Positions 17,868-26,965 of a DNA stretch of 64,000 bases are shown piece by piece. Under the pieces are notes generated by a model. The model was not told the origin of the DNA. It did no database searches and saw only the letters and a program-made list of their open reading frames with translations. Position 1 is the stretch's first letter; every line of letters starts with the position of its first letter. Source of the stretch: Planomicrobium sp. Y74 (GTDB lineage Bacteria > Bacillota > Bacilli > Bacillales_A > Planococcaceae); assembly GCF_003668635.1 (NCBI RefSeq), contig NZ_RCWH01000009.1, positions 37,037 to 101,036 on the forward strand, in the 5' to 3' direction. The position numbers were made by a program, and so were the translations under genes.

Positions 17868-18184
17868 TAGGTCTATCCGCTCCTTTGTGCGTGTCAGTTA
17901 TGGGTATGATGCGCTCTTATTATAGCAAAGGATTGAGGCCACTAGTCTAGTCAATTTAGGTTAAATTTAAGAGGGGGTATAAGGAAGGGGTGTTTGTTAT
18001 CTTCTTCCTTTGCTGATCTGGTAAAAGGCATGGTTTATTAGTTGGCTAATTACAAGTATAGTAAGCGAGGGAAAAGGAAAGACGGGTTTTAGAAAAAGTG
18101 CTGTGTTTATTTTTGGGTATTTTTGAACTAGTCACTTATGGTTATCTATATATTTACTGACGGGTGCGATTGTTCACTAAAAGC

Positions 18185-18212
18185 GAGAGCGTAAAATATC
18201 TTGTGTAAATGA
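18185..18212 (+). repeat. Possible IS256-family terminal repeat relic, copy 2
   Basis: GAGAGCGTAAAATATC followed by TTGTGTAAATGA; compare 12634-12661. Both copies point the same way and no transposase lies between them, so they are independent relics rather than the two ends of one element. Confidence 0.45.
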
Positions 18213-18238
18213 CTTAACAGAAATTCTTAAAGCGCATG

Positions 18239-18327
18239 AAGTTAACATATGAGGGCTTGTCGGCAGGGAAGGGTTGCATACAAAATCATTTCCTTTTTTC
18301 GTTCAAGTTAGTGTACTTTTGCCATCG
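18239..18327 (+). repeat. Dispersed intergenic element, copy 3, with degenerate dif-like site
   Basis: AAGTTAACATATGAGGGC then TTGTCGGCAG is the box. A weak GGGAAGG/CCTTTTTT hairpin follows, then at 18300-18327 an 11-6-11 arrangement with the same GTGTAC centre and TTTT start of the right arm as the perfect sites at 13821 and 23917. The end overlaps the small minus-strand gene. Confidence 0.45.
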
Positions 18328-18444
18328 CTTTCGCAACAGGAATGAAAGCTGATCATATGTTTTTAATCGAAGGAACTGAACATGGGAGAGAAGCATCTGC
18401 AATTCGTACTTTTCAATAGAAGTTTGGATTTCTGTAAGTTTCAT
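18286..18444 (-). CDS. Small hypothetical protein (52 residues)
   Basis: Starts MKLTEIQTSIEKYELQML with AGGTGA 7 bp upstream and ends in a basic tail. It is highly helical and lacks a signal peptide or membrane segment. It is divergent from the HAD gene. The terminal codons overlap the degenerate repeat element at 18300-18327, so the reading frame may have been altered there. No family is recognised. Confidence 0.45.
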   Translation of the reverse strand: MKLTEIQTSIEKYELQMLLSHVQFLRLKTYDQLSFLLRKRWQKYTNLNEKRK

Positions 18445-18520
18445 CACTGGTTCACCTTTCGGACAGACGTCATTTTTAGTATAGCAAAGCTTAGATAAAA
18501 TAAAGGCGAGGTGACCAATC

Positions 18521-19279
18521 ATGCAATTTGTATTCGATCTTGACGGAACCATTTGTTTTAAAGGCCAACCCTTAACCAAAGAAATTTGTGCTGCTTTGAA
18601 TATGTGCCAGGCAATGGGACATGAAATCATCTTTGCATCTGCCCGACCGATACGTGATTTACTGCCGGTGTTGCCGGAAAAATATCACCAGTTAAGAATG
18701 GTCGGTGGAAACGGGGCTTTTCGAAATGCGGATGGCTCAATCGAAGTAAACAGTTTTGACAAGAGTACTTGCAAGCAGCTATTCGATATCATTGATGTGC
18801 ATCAATTATCGTACTTGATTGATAGCAGCTGGGATTACAGCTATACCGGAGAACAGACCCACCCGATCTATCAAAACATCGATCCGTTGAAGAGTGCGAA
18901 AAACGTGCCGATTGATTTGCTGGAAAATGTAGTGAAAATGGTTCTTTTTACAAGCAATGCCGAGATACAAAAAAGCTTGGAAGCCCTTCCTCTGACCCTG
19001 CATCTGCACCAGGATGAAGGAATCCTTGATTTGAGTCCGGAAGGCATTGATAAATGGGCCGGGCTGCAGCAACTTGGAATCAAAGAGAATGAGTTCATTG
19101 CTTTTGGTAATGACTCAAATGACATTTGCATGTTTGAAGCTGCCAAAGAAAGTATCTGCATTGGTAATCATCCTGCTGCCAAAGAACATGCGACCTTACA
19201 CATCACAGCGGATCAAGTGGCAAAAATGATTTTGCGTATGAGTGAAAAGCATCTTACGCAACAGATTGAAGTTAACTAG
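18521..19279 (+). CDS. HAD-superfamily hydrolase, Cof type
   Basis: The 252-residue protein has motif I FDLDGT at residues 5-10 (nucleophile Asp6, acid Asp8), motif II FASAR, the Lys-containing region VVKMVL, and motif IV AFGNDSND. The C2 cap insertion between motifs II and III places it in the Cof/YwpJ group of phosphatases acting on sugar or nucleotide phosphates; the substrate cannot be read from sequence. GAGGTG lies 8 bp before the ATG. Confidence 0.92.
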   Translation: MQFVFDLDGTICFKGQPLTKEICAALNMCQAMGHEIIFASARPIRDLLPVLPEKYHQLRMVGGNGAFRNADGSIEVNSFDKSTCKQLFDIIDVHQLSYLIDSSWDYSYTGEQTHPIYQNIDPLKSAKNVPIDLLENVVKMVLFTSNAEIQKSLEALPLTLHLHQDEGILDLSPEGIDKWAGLQQLGIKENEFIAFGNDSNDICMFEAAKESICIGNHPAAKEHATLHITADQVAKMILRMSEKHLTQQIEVN

Positions 19280-20030
19280 TCGAAGACAAACTCTATTTAC
19301 ATTTTCGATCACAGTTAAAATAGAAAATAAATCAATAGATGGTTAGTTTACAAATCAATACTTATCGGAAATTTTTATAAATGAAGTGCTATTTTTAAAC
19401 CTGAGAATCCCAGCTGCCTTACATAAAAAGGTGGTTGGGATTCTTGGACTGTAAAGCCATAAATTGATGCAAATGAATTCACTGGTTGATAATGGCGTTA
19501 TATTAATTCCTTATATTTTAAAAGCTCTGAGAAAGCGGCATAAAAATTCAGCTGGACAGCGGCTCTGTATTATTTCACCGCGTTCCTTTTTCGTGTCAGC
19601 AAATAGGCGGTGATCCAGGAGGCAATATTGGAAACCCTCCACTTTAGCCGCCAAAACGGCCGGGAAATAGCCGGATCTAAGTCGGATATAAGGTGTTTCT
19701 TAGGCTCTTTATCCACTGATTGTAACAGAACTTTTCCGTTCACTCCTACTGCGCCCTTTATCCGGTGATTTTCTTTTATGGTGCCGAGTGATGCAAGAAT
19801 GGTTTTTATCGCTTAAGAGGAACACGGTCATATGAACTGTGCCATATTTAATTGTACTTTAATAAAAGCGACAGTGTAGTTTCTGGTGAGATTAAATGAC
19901 TGCGGTTTTAAACTGAAGTCATCTTTTAGGCTTGCTTGTGTGCGACATTGTAATGGTCTGTGTGTTCCTCGACAAGTTGTTTTAGCTCGACCGAATTTAA
20001 GCGGAGCAACACTTTTCTATATAGTTAATT
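19280..20030. other. Intergenic stretch with one hairpin and a gene relic
   Basis: Beyond the HAD gene, GAATCCCA and TGGGATTC (19402-19440) form a hairpin without a proper T tract. A decayed minus-strand frame occupies 19570-19812. The remainder shows no start/RBS pair or conserved frame. Confidence 0.5.
19570..19812 (-). pseudogene. Carboxy-terminal relic of an unidentified protein
   Basis: On the minus strand an 80-codon open frame with coding-like composition (IKGAVGVNGKVLLQSVD to FWRLKWRVSNIASWITAYLL) ends in RKRNAVK and a stop. It is preceded in frame by a stop codon and has no start. The higher GC content than the flanks and the basic carboxy end support a former gene. I do not recognise the family. 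Confidence 0.35.
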
Positions 20031-20130
20031 GAGTTACATGTGAAGAATTATCGGAAGGAAGAAGATGTGCCACTATAAAAAGAAAGGAAGAGAAGATGCT
20101 CAATTGGAGGTTCTTTTCTTCCTTTCTTTT
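20031..20130 (+). repeat. Dispersed intergenic element, copy 4 (box plus hairpin)
   Basis: GAGTTACATGTGAAGAA then TTATCGGAAGG is the box. It is followed by a 12-bp inverted repeat AAGAAAGGAAGA / TCTTCCTTTCTT (20080-20129). Confidence 0.55.
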
Positions 20131-20265
20131 CGTACAAACGGATTTTTCTACATATCATCAATCCTAAAGCTTTCACTTTAGAGCGAGTTAATTTATTTTT
20201 AAAATTTATCATTTTTAAATTCATTACTATTTACAATACTCAGTGAAAAGTATAAACTAAGAAAA

Positions 20266-20285
20266 AGTTTCTTTAAGGAAAAACT
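20266..20285. promoter_or_regulatory. Probable MntR operator upstream of the manganese ABC transporter
   Basis: AGTTTCTTTAAGGAAAAACT is a near-palindrome that agrees with the MntR box known from Bacillus mnt promoters (TTTxCCTTAAGGAAAxT type). It lies 38 bp upstream of the mntB start. MntR itself is encoded in this window at the end of the cluster. Confidence 0.7.
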
Positions 20286-20322
20286 ATTTCACTTACGAAA
20301 AATAATGTTAGGAGGGAAGTAT

Positions 20323-21063
20323 GTGGTTTCTGCACTTGTATTAAATGATGTTCACGTTTCTTATCATGGTAAATCAGCCATCAGTGGAATTAATTTAAAA
20401 GTTGAATCAGGAACTGTCTTAGGGATTATCGGACCGAACGGTGCTGGAAAATCGACTTTATTAAAAGCATTGTTGAAATTGGTATCAATCGATAAAGGAA
20501 GTATAGAGATATTTGGAAAGACATTAGAAGAAAACCGTAAAAGAATCGCATATGTACCACAACGAAGCGAGTTTGATTGGGATTTCCCTATCCATGTTCT
20601 AGATACCGTCTTAATGGGAACATATCCCAAGATAGGAATCTTCAAGCGCCCGAAGAAAAAAGAAAGGGACTTAGCCTACGAGTGTTTGGAAAAGGTGGGA
20701 ATGGAACACTTTTATAATCGACAGATAGGCGAACTGTCAGGAGGACAACAGCAGCGTGTCTTTCTCGCTAGGGCGCTTGCGCAAAATGCCGATCTTTTCT
20801 TTTTGGATGAACCATTTGTTGGTATTGACATAGCCAGCGAAGAAACGATTGTTGATCTCTTGAAAGATTTGCGTAATTTAGGAAAAACGGTGGTGGTTGT
20901 TCATCATGATTTAAGCAAAGCGACTGAGTATTTCGATGAACTGCTTTTACTGAACAAACACGTGATTCATGCCGGGAAGCCCAGTGAAGTCATGCACCCG
21001 GAGATTATGTTGAAAGCCTATGAAAGAGAATTATCCTTTTTACGCGAAGCAGGGGTGAACTAA
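20323..21063 (+). CDS. mntB: Manganese ABC transporter, ATP-binding protein
   Basis: The 246-residue ATPase has Walker A GPNGAGKST, Q loop YVPQRSEFDWDFP (characteristic of the Mn/Zn family), signature LSGGQQQR, Walker B LFFLDEPFVGID and the switch His (VVVHHD). GTG 20323 is preferred, with AGGAGG 7 bp upstream. The permease starts 2 bp after its stop. MntR-dependent repression under Mn sufficiency is expected from the upstream operator. Confidence 0.94.
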   Translation: MVSALVLNDVHVSYHGKSAISGINLKVESGTVLGIIGPNGAGKSTLLKALLKLVSIDKGSIEIFGKTLEENRKRIAYVPQRSEFDWDFPIHVLDTVLMGTYPKIGIFKRPKKKERDLAYECLEKVGMEHFYNRQIGELSGGQQQRVFLARALAQNADLFFLDEPFVGIDIASEETIVDLLKDLRNLGKTVVVVHHDLSKATEYFDELLLLNKHVIHAGKPSEVMHPEIMLKAYERELSFLREAGVN

Positions 21064-21064
21064 T

Positions 21065-21934
21065 ATGGCCTTTATTGAAGGACTTATTCAATATGATTTT
21101 CTGCAAAAGGCGCTTTTAACTTCAATTATAGTGGGTATTGTTTGCGGAGTTATCGGCTGTTTCATTATTTTAAGAGGAATGGCTCTTATGGGTGATGCTA
21201 TCTCACACGCAGTATTGCCAGGGGTGGCCATATCCTATGCACTGGGAATCAATTTTTTCTTCGGTGCCGTTTTTACAGGTGTAGTAACAGCAATAGGAAT
21301 AGGCTTTGTAAGCCACAATAGCCGTATTAAACAGGATACATCTATCGGCATCATGTTCACCGCTGCCTTTGCTTTAGGCGTTATTCTCATAACCGTGCTC
21401 GAAAGCAGCACAGATTTGTATCATATTTTATTTGGTAACGTTTTGGCAGTCCGACCTTCGGATGTATGGATTACACTGATTATCGGGCTTATTGTATTGA
21501 TTTCTGTTTATGTATTTTACAAAGAACTTCTTGTTACTTCTTTCGATCCGACCATGGCGGAGGTATACGGCCTACCGGTAAGGCTGATCCATTATTTTTT
21601 GATGACACTTTTGACTATGGTTACAGTAGCTTCCTTGCAGACGGTCGGTATTGTGCTGGTAGTAGCCATGCTGATTACTCCGGCTGCAACAGCATATTTG
21701 CTGACCGATCGTTTGTCGGTGATGATTTTTCTATCAGCTGCTATCGGTGCCAGTGCTTCGGTGATCGGTCTGTATTTCAGTTTCACTTATAATTTGGCCT
21801 CAGGGGCCACGATTGTCCTTGCGGCGACAGCATTATTTTTTGTGGCTTTTCTTTTTTCCCAAAAACAAGGAATTCTATGGAAAAAATTAAATGATAAGAA
21901 AAATCGACATACATTACAAAAGGAAAATATCTGA
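21065..21934 (+). CDS. mntC: Manganese ABC transporter, permease
   Basis: The 289-residue polytopic protein of the ABC-3 family has about eight or nine transmembrane helices, with ALMGDAISHAVLPGVAISYALG and VGIVLVVAMLITPAATAYLLTDR as hallmark segments. The tail is basic. Only one permease gene is present, so the transporter is presumably a homodimeric-permease type. Confidence 0.93.
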   Translation: MAFIEGLIQYDFLQKALLTSIIVGIVCGVIGCFIILRGMALMGDAISHAVLPGVAISYALGINFFFGAVFTGVVTAIGIGFVSHNSRIKQDTSIGIMFTAAFALGVILITVLESSTDLYHILFGNVLAVRPSDVWITLIIGLIVLISVYVFYKELLVTSFDPTMAEVYGLPVRLIHYFLMTLLTMVTVASLQTVGIVLVVAMLITPAATAYLLTDRLSVMIFLSAAIGASASVIGLYFSFTYNLASGATIVLAATALFFVAFLFSQKQGILWKKLNDKKNRHTLQKENI

Positions 21935-21951
21935 AAAAGAGGAGAATATTC

Positions 21952-22896
21952 ATGACAAAGAAAAGAATTTTATTATTTGTTAGCTTGTTTTTACTGATCG
22001 GTTTAACAGGATGTGCGAGTAATCAGAATCAAAATAAAACGGCAGATGCAAAAGAAGATAAGTTGCTGATAATTACCACTTACTCCATTATTTATGACAT
22101 CGTAAGGAATGTGGGTGGAGATCGAATAGAGATTCACAGTTTGGCTCCGGTAGGTTCCAATCCACATGAATACGAGCCCCTTCCATTAGACGTACAAAAA
22201 ACGACAGACGCCGATGCCGTCTTTTATAATGGCTTGAACCTTGAAGAAGGTAATTCCTGGTTTGAAAAATTGATGGGAACGACTGGCAAAGCAGGGGCTG
22301 AAGCGCCCGTCTTCCGATTAAGCAAAGGTGTCGAACCGATGTATCTAACAACTGAAGGGAAAGAAGGGGAAGAAGATCCCCATGCATGGTTAGATATTCG
22401 AAATGGGATTAAGTATGCAGAAAACGCAAGGGATGCGCTGATCGAAATCGATTCGGATTATGCAGAAGAATACAAAAAAAATGCGGAAAGCTATATCAAA
22501 GAATTAGAAGCGCTTCACCAAAAAGCTATCGAGCGATATAGTGAAATTCCGAAAGAGAACCGTGTTTTTGTAACTAGTGAAGGTGCATTTAAATATTTTA
22601 GCCAAGCGTATGATTTTACAGCGGAATATATCTGGGAAATTAACCAGGAAAACCAAGGTACGCCAAACCAGATTACTCGTATTTTAGATATTATCGAAGA
22701 ACAGGATATTCAAGGGCTATTTTTAGAAACAAGTATCGATCCCCGGAGTATGGAAATGGTATCCAGGGAAACCGGTATTGAGATTAAAGGAAAAGTATTT
22801 ACCGATTCCATAGGAAAGCCGGGAGAAGATGGAGACACGTATCTGAAAATGATGGAATGGAACATTGAAACGATATTAGAAGGGTTAACTAACTAA
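21952..22896 (+). CDS. mntA: Manganese-binding lipoprotein of the ABC transporter
   Basis: The 314-residue solute-binding protein (cluster A-I, ZnuA/MntA/PsaA type) has a lipobox LTGCAS. Expected metal ligands are His in SNPHEYEP, His in DPHAWLD, Glu in VTSEGAFKYF and Asp in LETSIDPRS. The third ligand position is Glu (TSEGA), which favours Mn over Zn within this family. AGAGGAG lies 7-8 bp upstream of the ATG. Confidence 0.94.
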   Translation: MTKKRILLFVSLFLLIGLTGCASNQNQNKTADAKEDKLLIITTYSIIYDIVRNVGGDRIEIHSLAPVGSNPHEYEPLPLDVQKTTDADAVFYNGLNLEEGNSWFEKLMGTTGKAGAEAPVFRLSKGVEPMYLTTEGKEGEEDPHAWLDIRNGIKYAENARDALIEIDSDYAEEYKKNAESYIKELEALHQKAIERYSEIPKENRVFVTSEGAFKYFSQAYDFTAEYIWEINQENQGTPNQITRILDIIEEQDIQGLFLETSIDPRSMEMVSRETGIEIKGKVFTDSIGKPGEDGDTYLKMMEWNIETILEGLTN

Positions 22897-23032
22897 TTAT
22901 TAGGAGAAGTTTAAATAGTTTATCTTTTTGAAGTTGTTTTTGAATATAACAAGTTTAGAATGCATTGGATCTTTTGGCCTTTATGGAAGAACCATCCGTA
23001 ACATAGATGAAAATCAGGAGGAGGAGAGCGTA

Positions 23033-23452
23033 TTGCCCACCATCAATATGGAAGATTACTTGGAAAAGATTTATTTATTAATTGAAGAAAAGGGTTATGC
23101 ACGCGCAACCGATGTAGCTTCGTCCTTGGATGTCCTGCCTTCTTCTGTATCCAAAATGATGAGAAAACTTGATGAAAATGGGTTAGTTTCTTATGAAAGA
23201 TATCGGGGTTTCACATTGACGACAAAAGGAAGAAGCATAGCGAAAGACATAGCGGATAAACATCATATGTTAGAGAAGCTATTTCGCATTCTTGAAATTC
23301 CTTCTATAAACATTTATCAGGAAATTGAAGGAATTGAACATCATATCGGAAAAGAAACCGCGTTTTGTATAGGCAGCCTGGTTCAATTTCTGGAGGAAAA
23401 TCCCAACATTAAAAATTCTTATTTAAAATATCGAGAAGAATTGGTTCAATAA
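23033..23452 (+). CDS. mntR: MntR, manganese-responsive DtxR-family repressor
   Basis: The 139-residue protein begins PTINMEDYLEKIYLLIEEKGYARATDVA, the MntR amino-terminal winged helix. TTG 23033 is chosen because it gives the conserved family start and has GGAGGAGG upstream. Metal-site residues expected in MntR are present (Asp of MEDYLE, the GIEHH pair). The short length fits MntR (no SH3 domain), not IdeR/DtxR. It is downstream of the transporter it should control, 137 bp after mntA. Confidence 0.93.
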   Translation: MPTINMEDYLEKIYLLIEEKGYARATDVASSLDVLPSSVSKMMRKLDENGLVSYERYRGFTLTTKGRSIAKDIADKHHMLEKLFRILEIPSINIYQEIEGIEHHIGKETAFCIGSLVQFLEENPNIKNSYLKYREELVQ

Positions 23453-23825
23453 ATACAGTCGCTATAGAACATCATGAGAATTGTTTTAAATGATTTCAAG
23501 TAATGAACTGGAATTAAAAACAACCTATAGTTTGTATTAACAATAACCTTTTAACCAAATCTAGCGACTTGAGAAAGATGAAAATTCATTCTGTATTATA
23601 TTAGATAGTGCTAATCGAAGGGAACTGAAGGTACTGAAATTCCTCTGACATGAAGTGTTTTGTGAATTCCCCTTTACCTGTGCAACCCTATTATCAATGA
23701 AAATGTGAAAAAAATGATTTTATGGATGACTGGGAAACATCTTCTAAAGCCTAAAATCAGAGGACATAATTACAATTTTTTATTTGATACAAATTTACAG
23801 AGATTGGGCCTAATAATCACTGGCT

Positions 23826-23916
23826 CGCATATGAGTAATTGTCAAAAGCACTGAGACAAATAATACAACCAGAAGGGAAGAGAAGAAGCTCAAATAGAGT
23901 TTTATCTCTTCCCTTC
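23826..23916 (+). repeat. Dispersed intergenic element, copy 5 (degenerate box plus hairpin)
   Basis: GCTCGCATATGAGTAATTGTC is a diverged box. GAAGGGAAGAG and CTCTTCCCTTC then form a perfect 11-bp stem (23873-23916), directly followed by the dif-like palindrome. The preceding 23453-23825 is AT-rich with no supportable gene. Confidence 0.5.
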
Positions 23917-23944
23917 TGTTCGCAAAAGTGTACTTTTACGAACG
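23917..23944. repeat. 28-nt dif-like palindrome (11-6-11), best conserved dispersed copy
   Basis: The left arm TGTTCGCAAAA is identical at 11 of 11 positions to the left arm of the site upstream of xerS (39041) and of the inverted site at 40981. The centre is GTGTAC and the right arm ends TTTTACGAACG. Confidence 0.6.
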
Positions 23945-23985
23945 GTTATTCAATTTTGAAAAATCTTCAGAAAGAGTTTTTGCAT

Positions 23986-24021
23986 TTGAAGTTTTTGCCA
24001 TACAATCTTATAATTGTATGG
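23986..24021 (+). promoter_or_regulatory. Promoter and overlapping operator of the MocR-type regulator gene
   Basis: TTGAAG (23986-23991), a 17-bp spacer and TATAAT (24009-24014) form a sigma-A promoter. A perfect 9-bp inverted repeat CCATACAAT / ATTGTATGG with a 6-bp spacer spans 23998-24021, covering the -10 box. This is the expected arrangement for autorepression. Confidence 0.7.
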
Positions 24022-24035
24022 AAAGGGTGGGGACT

Positions 24036-25418
24036 ATGCCAATAAACTCATTTGAAAATTATCCAATGTCGTGGAAACCGACAGTGAGCCGAAAAGAACG
24101 GCCAATATACCTGGCATTGGCGAAGCAGCTGGAAGATGACATTAAAGAAGGTCATTTGCTGCCTGGCACAAAACTGCCACCGCAACGCGAGTTAGCAGAT
24201 TATTTAGAAGTGAACTTAAGCACAATATCGAAAGCATTTAAAGTAGCTGAGTTAAAAGGGCTCATCAGTGCAACGGTCGGTAGCGGCACGTATGTTTCCT
24301 ATGATGCTGTTTCCAATGCCTATTTGCTTGCGGAAGAAAAACCGAAACATTTGATTGAAATGGGTGCCATGTTAACGGACCGGGTATCCTATAGACCATT
24401 ATTCGAGTTGATGCAAGAAATGCTGCAGGAGTCGGATTATGCCAGATGGTTCGACTACAGTCGGCCTGGCGATACGGTTTGGCAAAAAGATGCAGGCGTT
24501 AAACTGATGGAGTTTGCAAGTGTCAAAACGAAAAAGGAACATATTTTAATGGCAAATGGCGGACAAAATGCCATTACCGCAACCCTTGCGGGACTTTGCC
24601 AGCATGGCGATCGGATCGGAGTCGATCACCATACTTATCCGGGATTGAAGACAGCTGCCGCAATGCTGGGCATCCAGCTTGTTCCGATTCGGTCGGAAGG
24701 AGATGAAATGAGTCCGGAAGCTCTTTTATATGCGTGCAAAAATGAAAACATCAAAGGATTATACCTGATTCCGGATTACCAGAATCCATTGACGTATACA
24801 ATGAGTGTCGAGACCCGCAAAGCGATTGCCGAGATTGCGATACAGCATGATTTATTCATTATCGAGAATGGAATGTTTCATCTGCTTATGGACGAAGTAC
24901 TGCCGGCCATAGCGTCATATGCTCCTGAGCAGACAATCTATGTTGTTAGTTTATCAAAATCACTGGCGCCGGGGCTACGGCTTGCTTACGTGGCCGTTCC
25001 TTTAAAATTCCTGGAACCGGTCCGGAAAGCTCTCTATAACTTAAACATCTCCGTGTCGCCACTATTTGCAGAGTTGGCAGCACGGGCCATTGTGTCGAAG
25101 CAGTTCGAACAGGTGGTTGCTCTCCATAAAGAGGAAACGAAAGCCCGCAATCAATTAGTGAACCATTATTTAGGTGAGGAGAACTGTTTAGGCAAAGCCA
25201 CAGGGATTTTTCGATGGTTACATTTGCCGAGTGCATATACAGGCGACCAATTTGAGAAGCTTGCTGCAGTCCAAGGGGTACAAGTTTATAGTGGCGGGCG
25301 TTTTGCAGTAGGAAATGTTGCTCCGGCAAATACTGTACGCTTAGCCATTTGCACGCCAGAAACGAGAGCGGAACTGGAGAGAGCTCTCTTAATCTTAAAA
25401 AAATTGCTGAATGTTTAA
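24036..25418 (+). CDS. MocR/PdxR-type GntR regulator with aminotransferase-like domain
   Basis: The 460-residue protein has an amino-terminal GntR winged helix (PIYLALAKQLEDDI, LPPQRELADYLEVNLSTISKAF) joined to a fold-type I aminotransferase domain with the PLP Lys in VSLSKSLAPGLR. MocR proteins sense PLP or amino-group ligands. ATG 24036 is preceded by GGGTGG. The gene lies directly upstream of an EamA exporter in the same direction. Control of that exporter is likely but is inference. Confidence 0.92.
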   Translation: MPINSFENYPMSWKPTVSRKERPIYLALAKQLEDDIKEGHLLPGTKLPPQRELADYLEVNLSTISKAFKVAELKGLISATVGSGTYVSYDAVSNAYLLAEEKPKHLIEMGAMLTDRVSYRPLFELMQEMLQESDYARWFDYSRPGDTVWQKDAGVKLMEFASVKTKKEHILMANGGQNAITATLAGLCQHGDRIGVDHHTYPGLKTAAAMLGIQLVPIRSEGDEMSPEALLYACKNENIKGLYLIPDYQNPLTYTMSVETRKAIAEIAIQHDLFIIENGMFHLLMDEVLPAIASYAPEQTIYVVSLSKSLAPGLRLAYVAVPLKFLEPVRKALYNLNISVSPLFAELAARAIVSKQFEQVVALHKEETKARNQLVNHYLGEENCLGKATGIFRWLHLPSAYTGDQFEKLAAVQGVQVYSGGRFAVGNVAPANTVRLAICTPETRAELERALLILKKLLNV

Positions 25419-25434
25419 AAATACGATTTATTTA

Positions 25435-25481
25435 TATACAACATTGTATGCCACACAATTATATTATTGTGTGGCTTTTTT
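25435..25481 (+). terminator. Terminator and possible second MocR operator
   Basis: GCCACACAAT / ATTGTGTGGC with a 6-nt loop is followed by TTTTTT. Just before it, ATACAACATTGTAT repeats the ATACAAT/ATTGTAT half-sites seen in the regulator's own promoter. Confidence 0.75.
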
Positions 25482-25560
25482 GTGCGTGCTACGCTAATAG
25501 AAATTTAGTCGAAGGATATTAAAAACTCTTCATAGAAAAAGAATGAATGGAGGACCACTT

Positions 25561-26499
25561 GTGAATCAAAGACAATTATTACTAACTTACGGTTCAGTAT
25601 TTTTAGTCACTGCTATTTGGGGACTTAACATGGTAATCATTAAAGTATTGGTGGAAGATTTGCCGCCTCAAACCATGACGGCATTCCGGATTATGATGGC
25701 GGGGGTTACAGCACTTATCATCATCGTGCTCGGAAAATCATTTCGCCGTTTATCAAAAAGGGAATGGATTTATACACTGCTTGGGATGTTGTTCGGAGTC
25801 GTCCTCCATCATCTGCTGATAGCCGTCGGGTTAACTATGATCGATGCTTCGAACGCTTCCTTAATCCTTGCCTTAGTGCCATTGACAACCGCCATACTTG
25901 CGGTCCTTTTTCTAGGAGAACAGTTAACTAAATTACGGATCATTGGTTTTATCCTGGCCTTAATCGGTGTCTTTTTTATTCAGGGCGGCTCATTCGGTGA
26001 TATGCAGCTCTCTCAAGGAGAATTGCTTTTGTTTATTGCCGTGTTGGTCCAAGCGATTAGTTTTATTTTCGTGAAAAAGGCAACAGCCACGATGGATTCC
26101 AAACAGATCACCACCATCATGTACCTCGTCGGCTCGATTGGTTTATTGATTATTAGTTTAATCACCGAGCCTGAGGGACTCAGGCAGATGACATCAGCTT
26201 CTCCTTTTACTTATTTTTTATTTATCGTATCTGGAGTTGTGGCAACGGGAGTAGGATATATAGTTTTTAATGCAGCCATAGAGAAAATCGGGGCAGGGCA
26301 AACGGCCATATTCAATAACTTTGTTCCATTTTTTGGCCTTGTGTTTTCTGCTCTTTTTTTAAGTGAAACCATTACAATACCTCAATTAATCGGATTTGTA
26401 TTTATTGTATCTGGTGTTCTATTCGGTACAGGCTATATTGAACGAGTATGGGTGAATAGACGAAGACAGATTCATCATACAGAAAAGAGTGTAGGGTAA
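25561..26499 (+). CDS. EamA/DMT-family exporter
   Basis: The 312-residue protein has ten predicted helices in two EamA repeats (FLVTAIWGLNMVIIK at the start; second repeat from LLFIAVLVQAISFIFVKK). Members export amino acids or other metabolites. GTG 25561 has GGAGG 7 bp upstream, better than ATG 25543. Pairing with a MocR-type regulator resembles known regulator-exporter couples. Confidence 0.88.
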   Translation: MNQRQLLLTYGSVFLVTAIWGLNMVIIKVLVEDLPPQTMTAFRIMMAGVTALIIIVLGKSFRRLSKREWIYTLLGMLFGVVLHHLLIAVGLTMIDASNASLILALVPLTTAILAVLFLGEQLTKLRIIGFILALIGVFFIQGGSFGDMQLSQGELLLFIAVLVQAISFIFVKKATATMDSKQITTIMYLVGSIGLLIISLITEPEGLRQMTSASPFTYFLFIVSGVVATGVGYIVFNAAIEKIGAGQTAIFNNFVPFFGLVFSALFLSETITIPQLIGFVFIVSGVLFGTGYIERVWVNRRRQIHHTEKSVG

Positions 26500-26563
26500 C
26501 TACGATTATTGAAAAAGTCCTTCCTTTAGAAAACTAACAAGTACTCCCTCAACATGCTGCAAC

Positions 26564-26598
26564 GAAAAACGCCATTCTATACGAATAGGCGTTTTTAT
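26564..26598 (+). terminator. Rho-independent terminator
   Basis: AAAACGCCATTC and GAATAGGCGTTTTT pair around a 5-nt loop with one bulged A. Confidence 0.85.
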
Positions 26599-26685
26599 AT
26601 ATTTACAAGAAAAAGAGATAACCGTTTTTTTTATTTCTAAAAGACATCAAGTTATCAAATTATATTTATAAAATTATAATCATTA

Positions 26686-26808
26686 AGTTTACATATCACC
26701 AGATTATCAGAAGTAGGAGTTATTCTAATAGCAAAAGACAAAGGGGAAAAGCAATGCTGATCAGCGTACTTTTCCTCTTTTGTCTGTTTAAGTTTACTTT
26801 TACGAACG
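26686..26808 (+). repeat. Dispersed intergenic element, copy 6 (box, hairpin, partial dif-like site)
   Basis: AAGTTTACATATCACCAGA then TTATCAGAAG is the box. AGACAAAGGGGAAAAG pairs with CTTTTCCTCTTTTGTCT, and the next bases (26785-26808) retain the complete right arm TTTTACGAACG of the dif-like palindrome with a shortened left arm. The whole unit is about 120 bp and has the same order as at 23826-23944. Confidence 0.55.
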
Positions 26809-26965
26809 CTTAAAAACTTTTTCTCTAATTAGTTCCATAAACAGGATTTTCAAATCAGTTGGCGAACTAAGGGTAGGGGAATCTGTATAGCTACATACTA
26901 CTTAACTGAGAAAAGAAGAATCGTTCGCAAGAACTTTAAACATACTATATGGAGAAGGTTATTGT

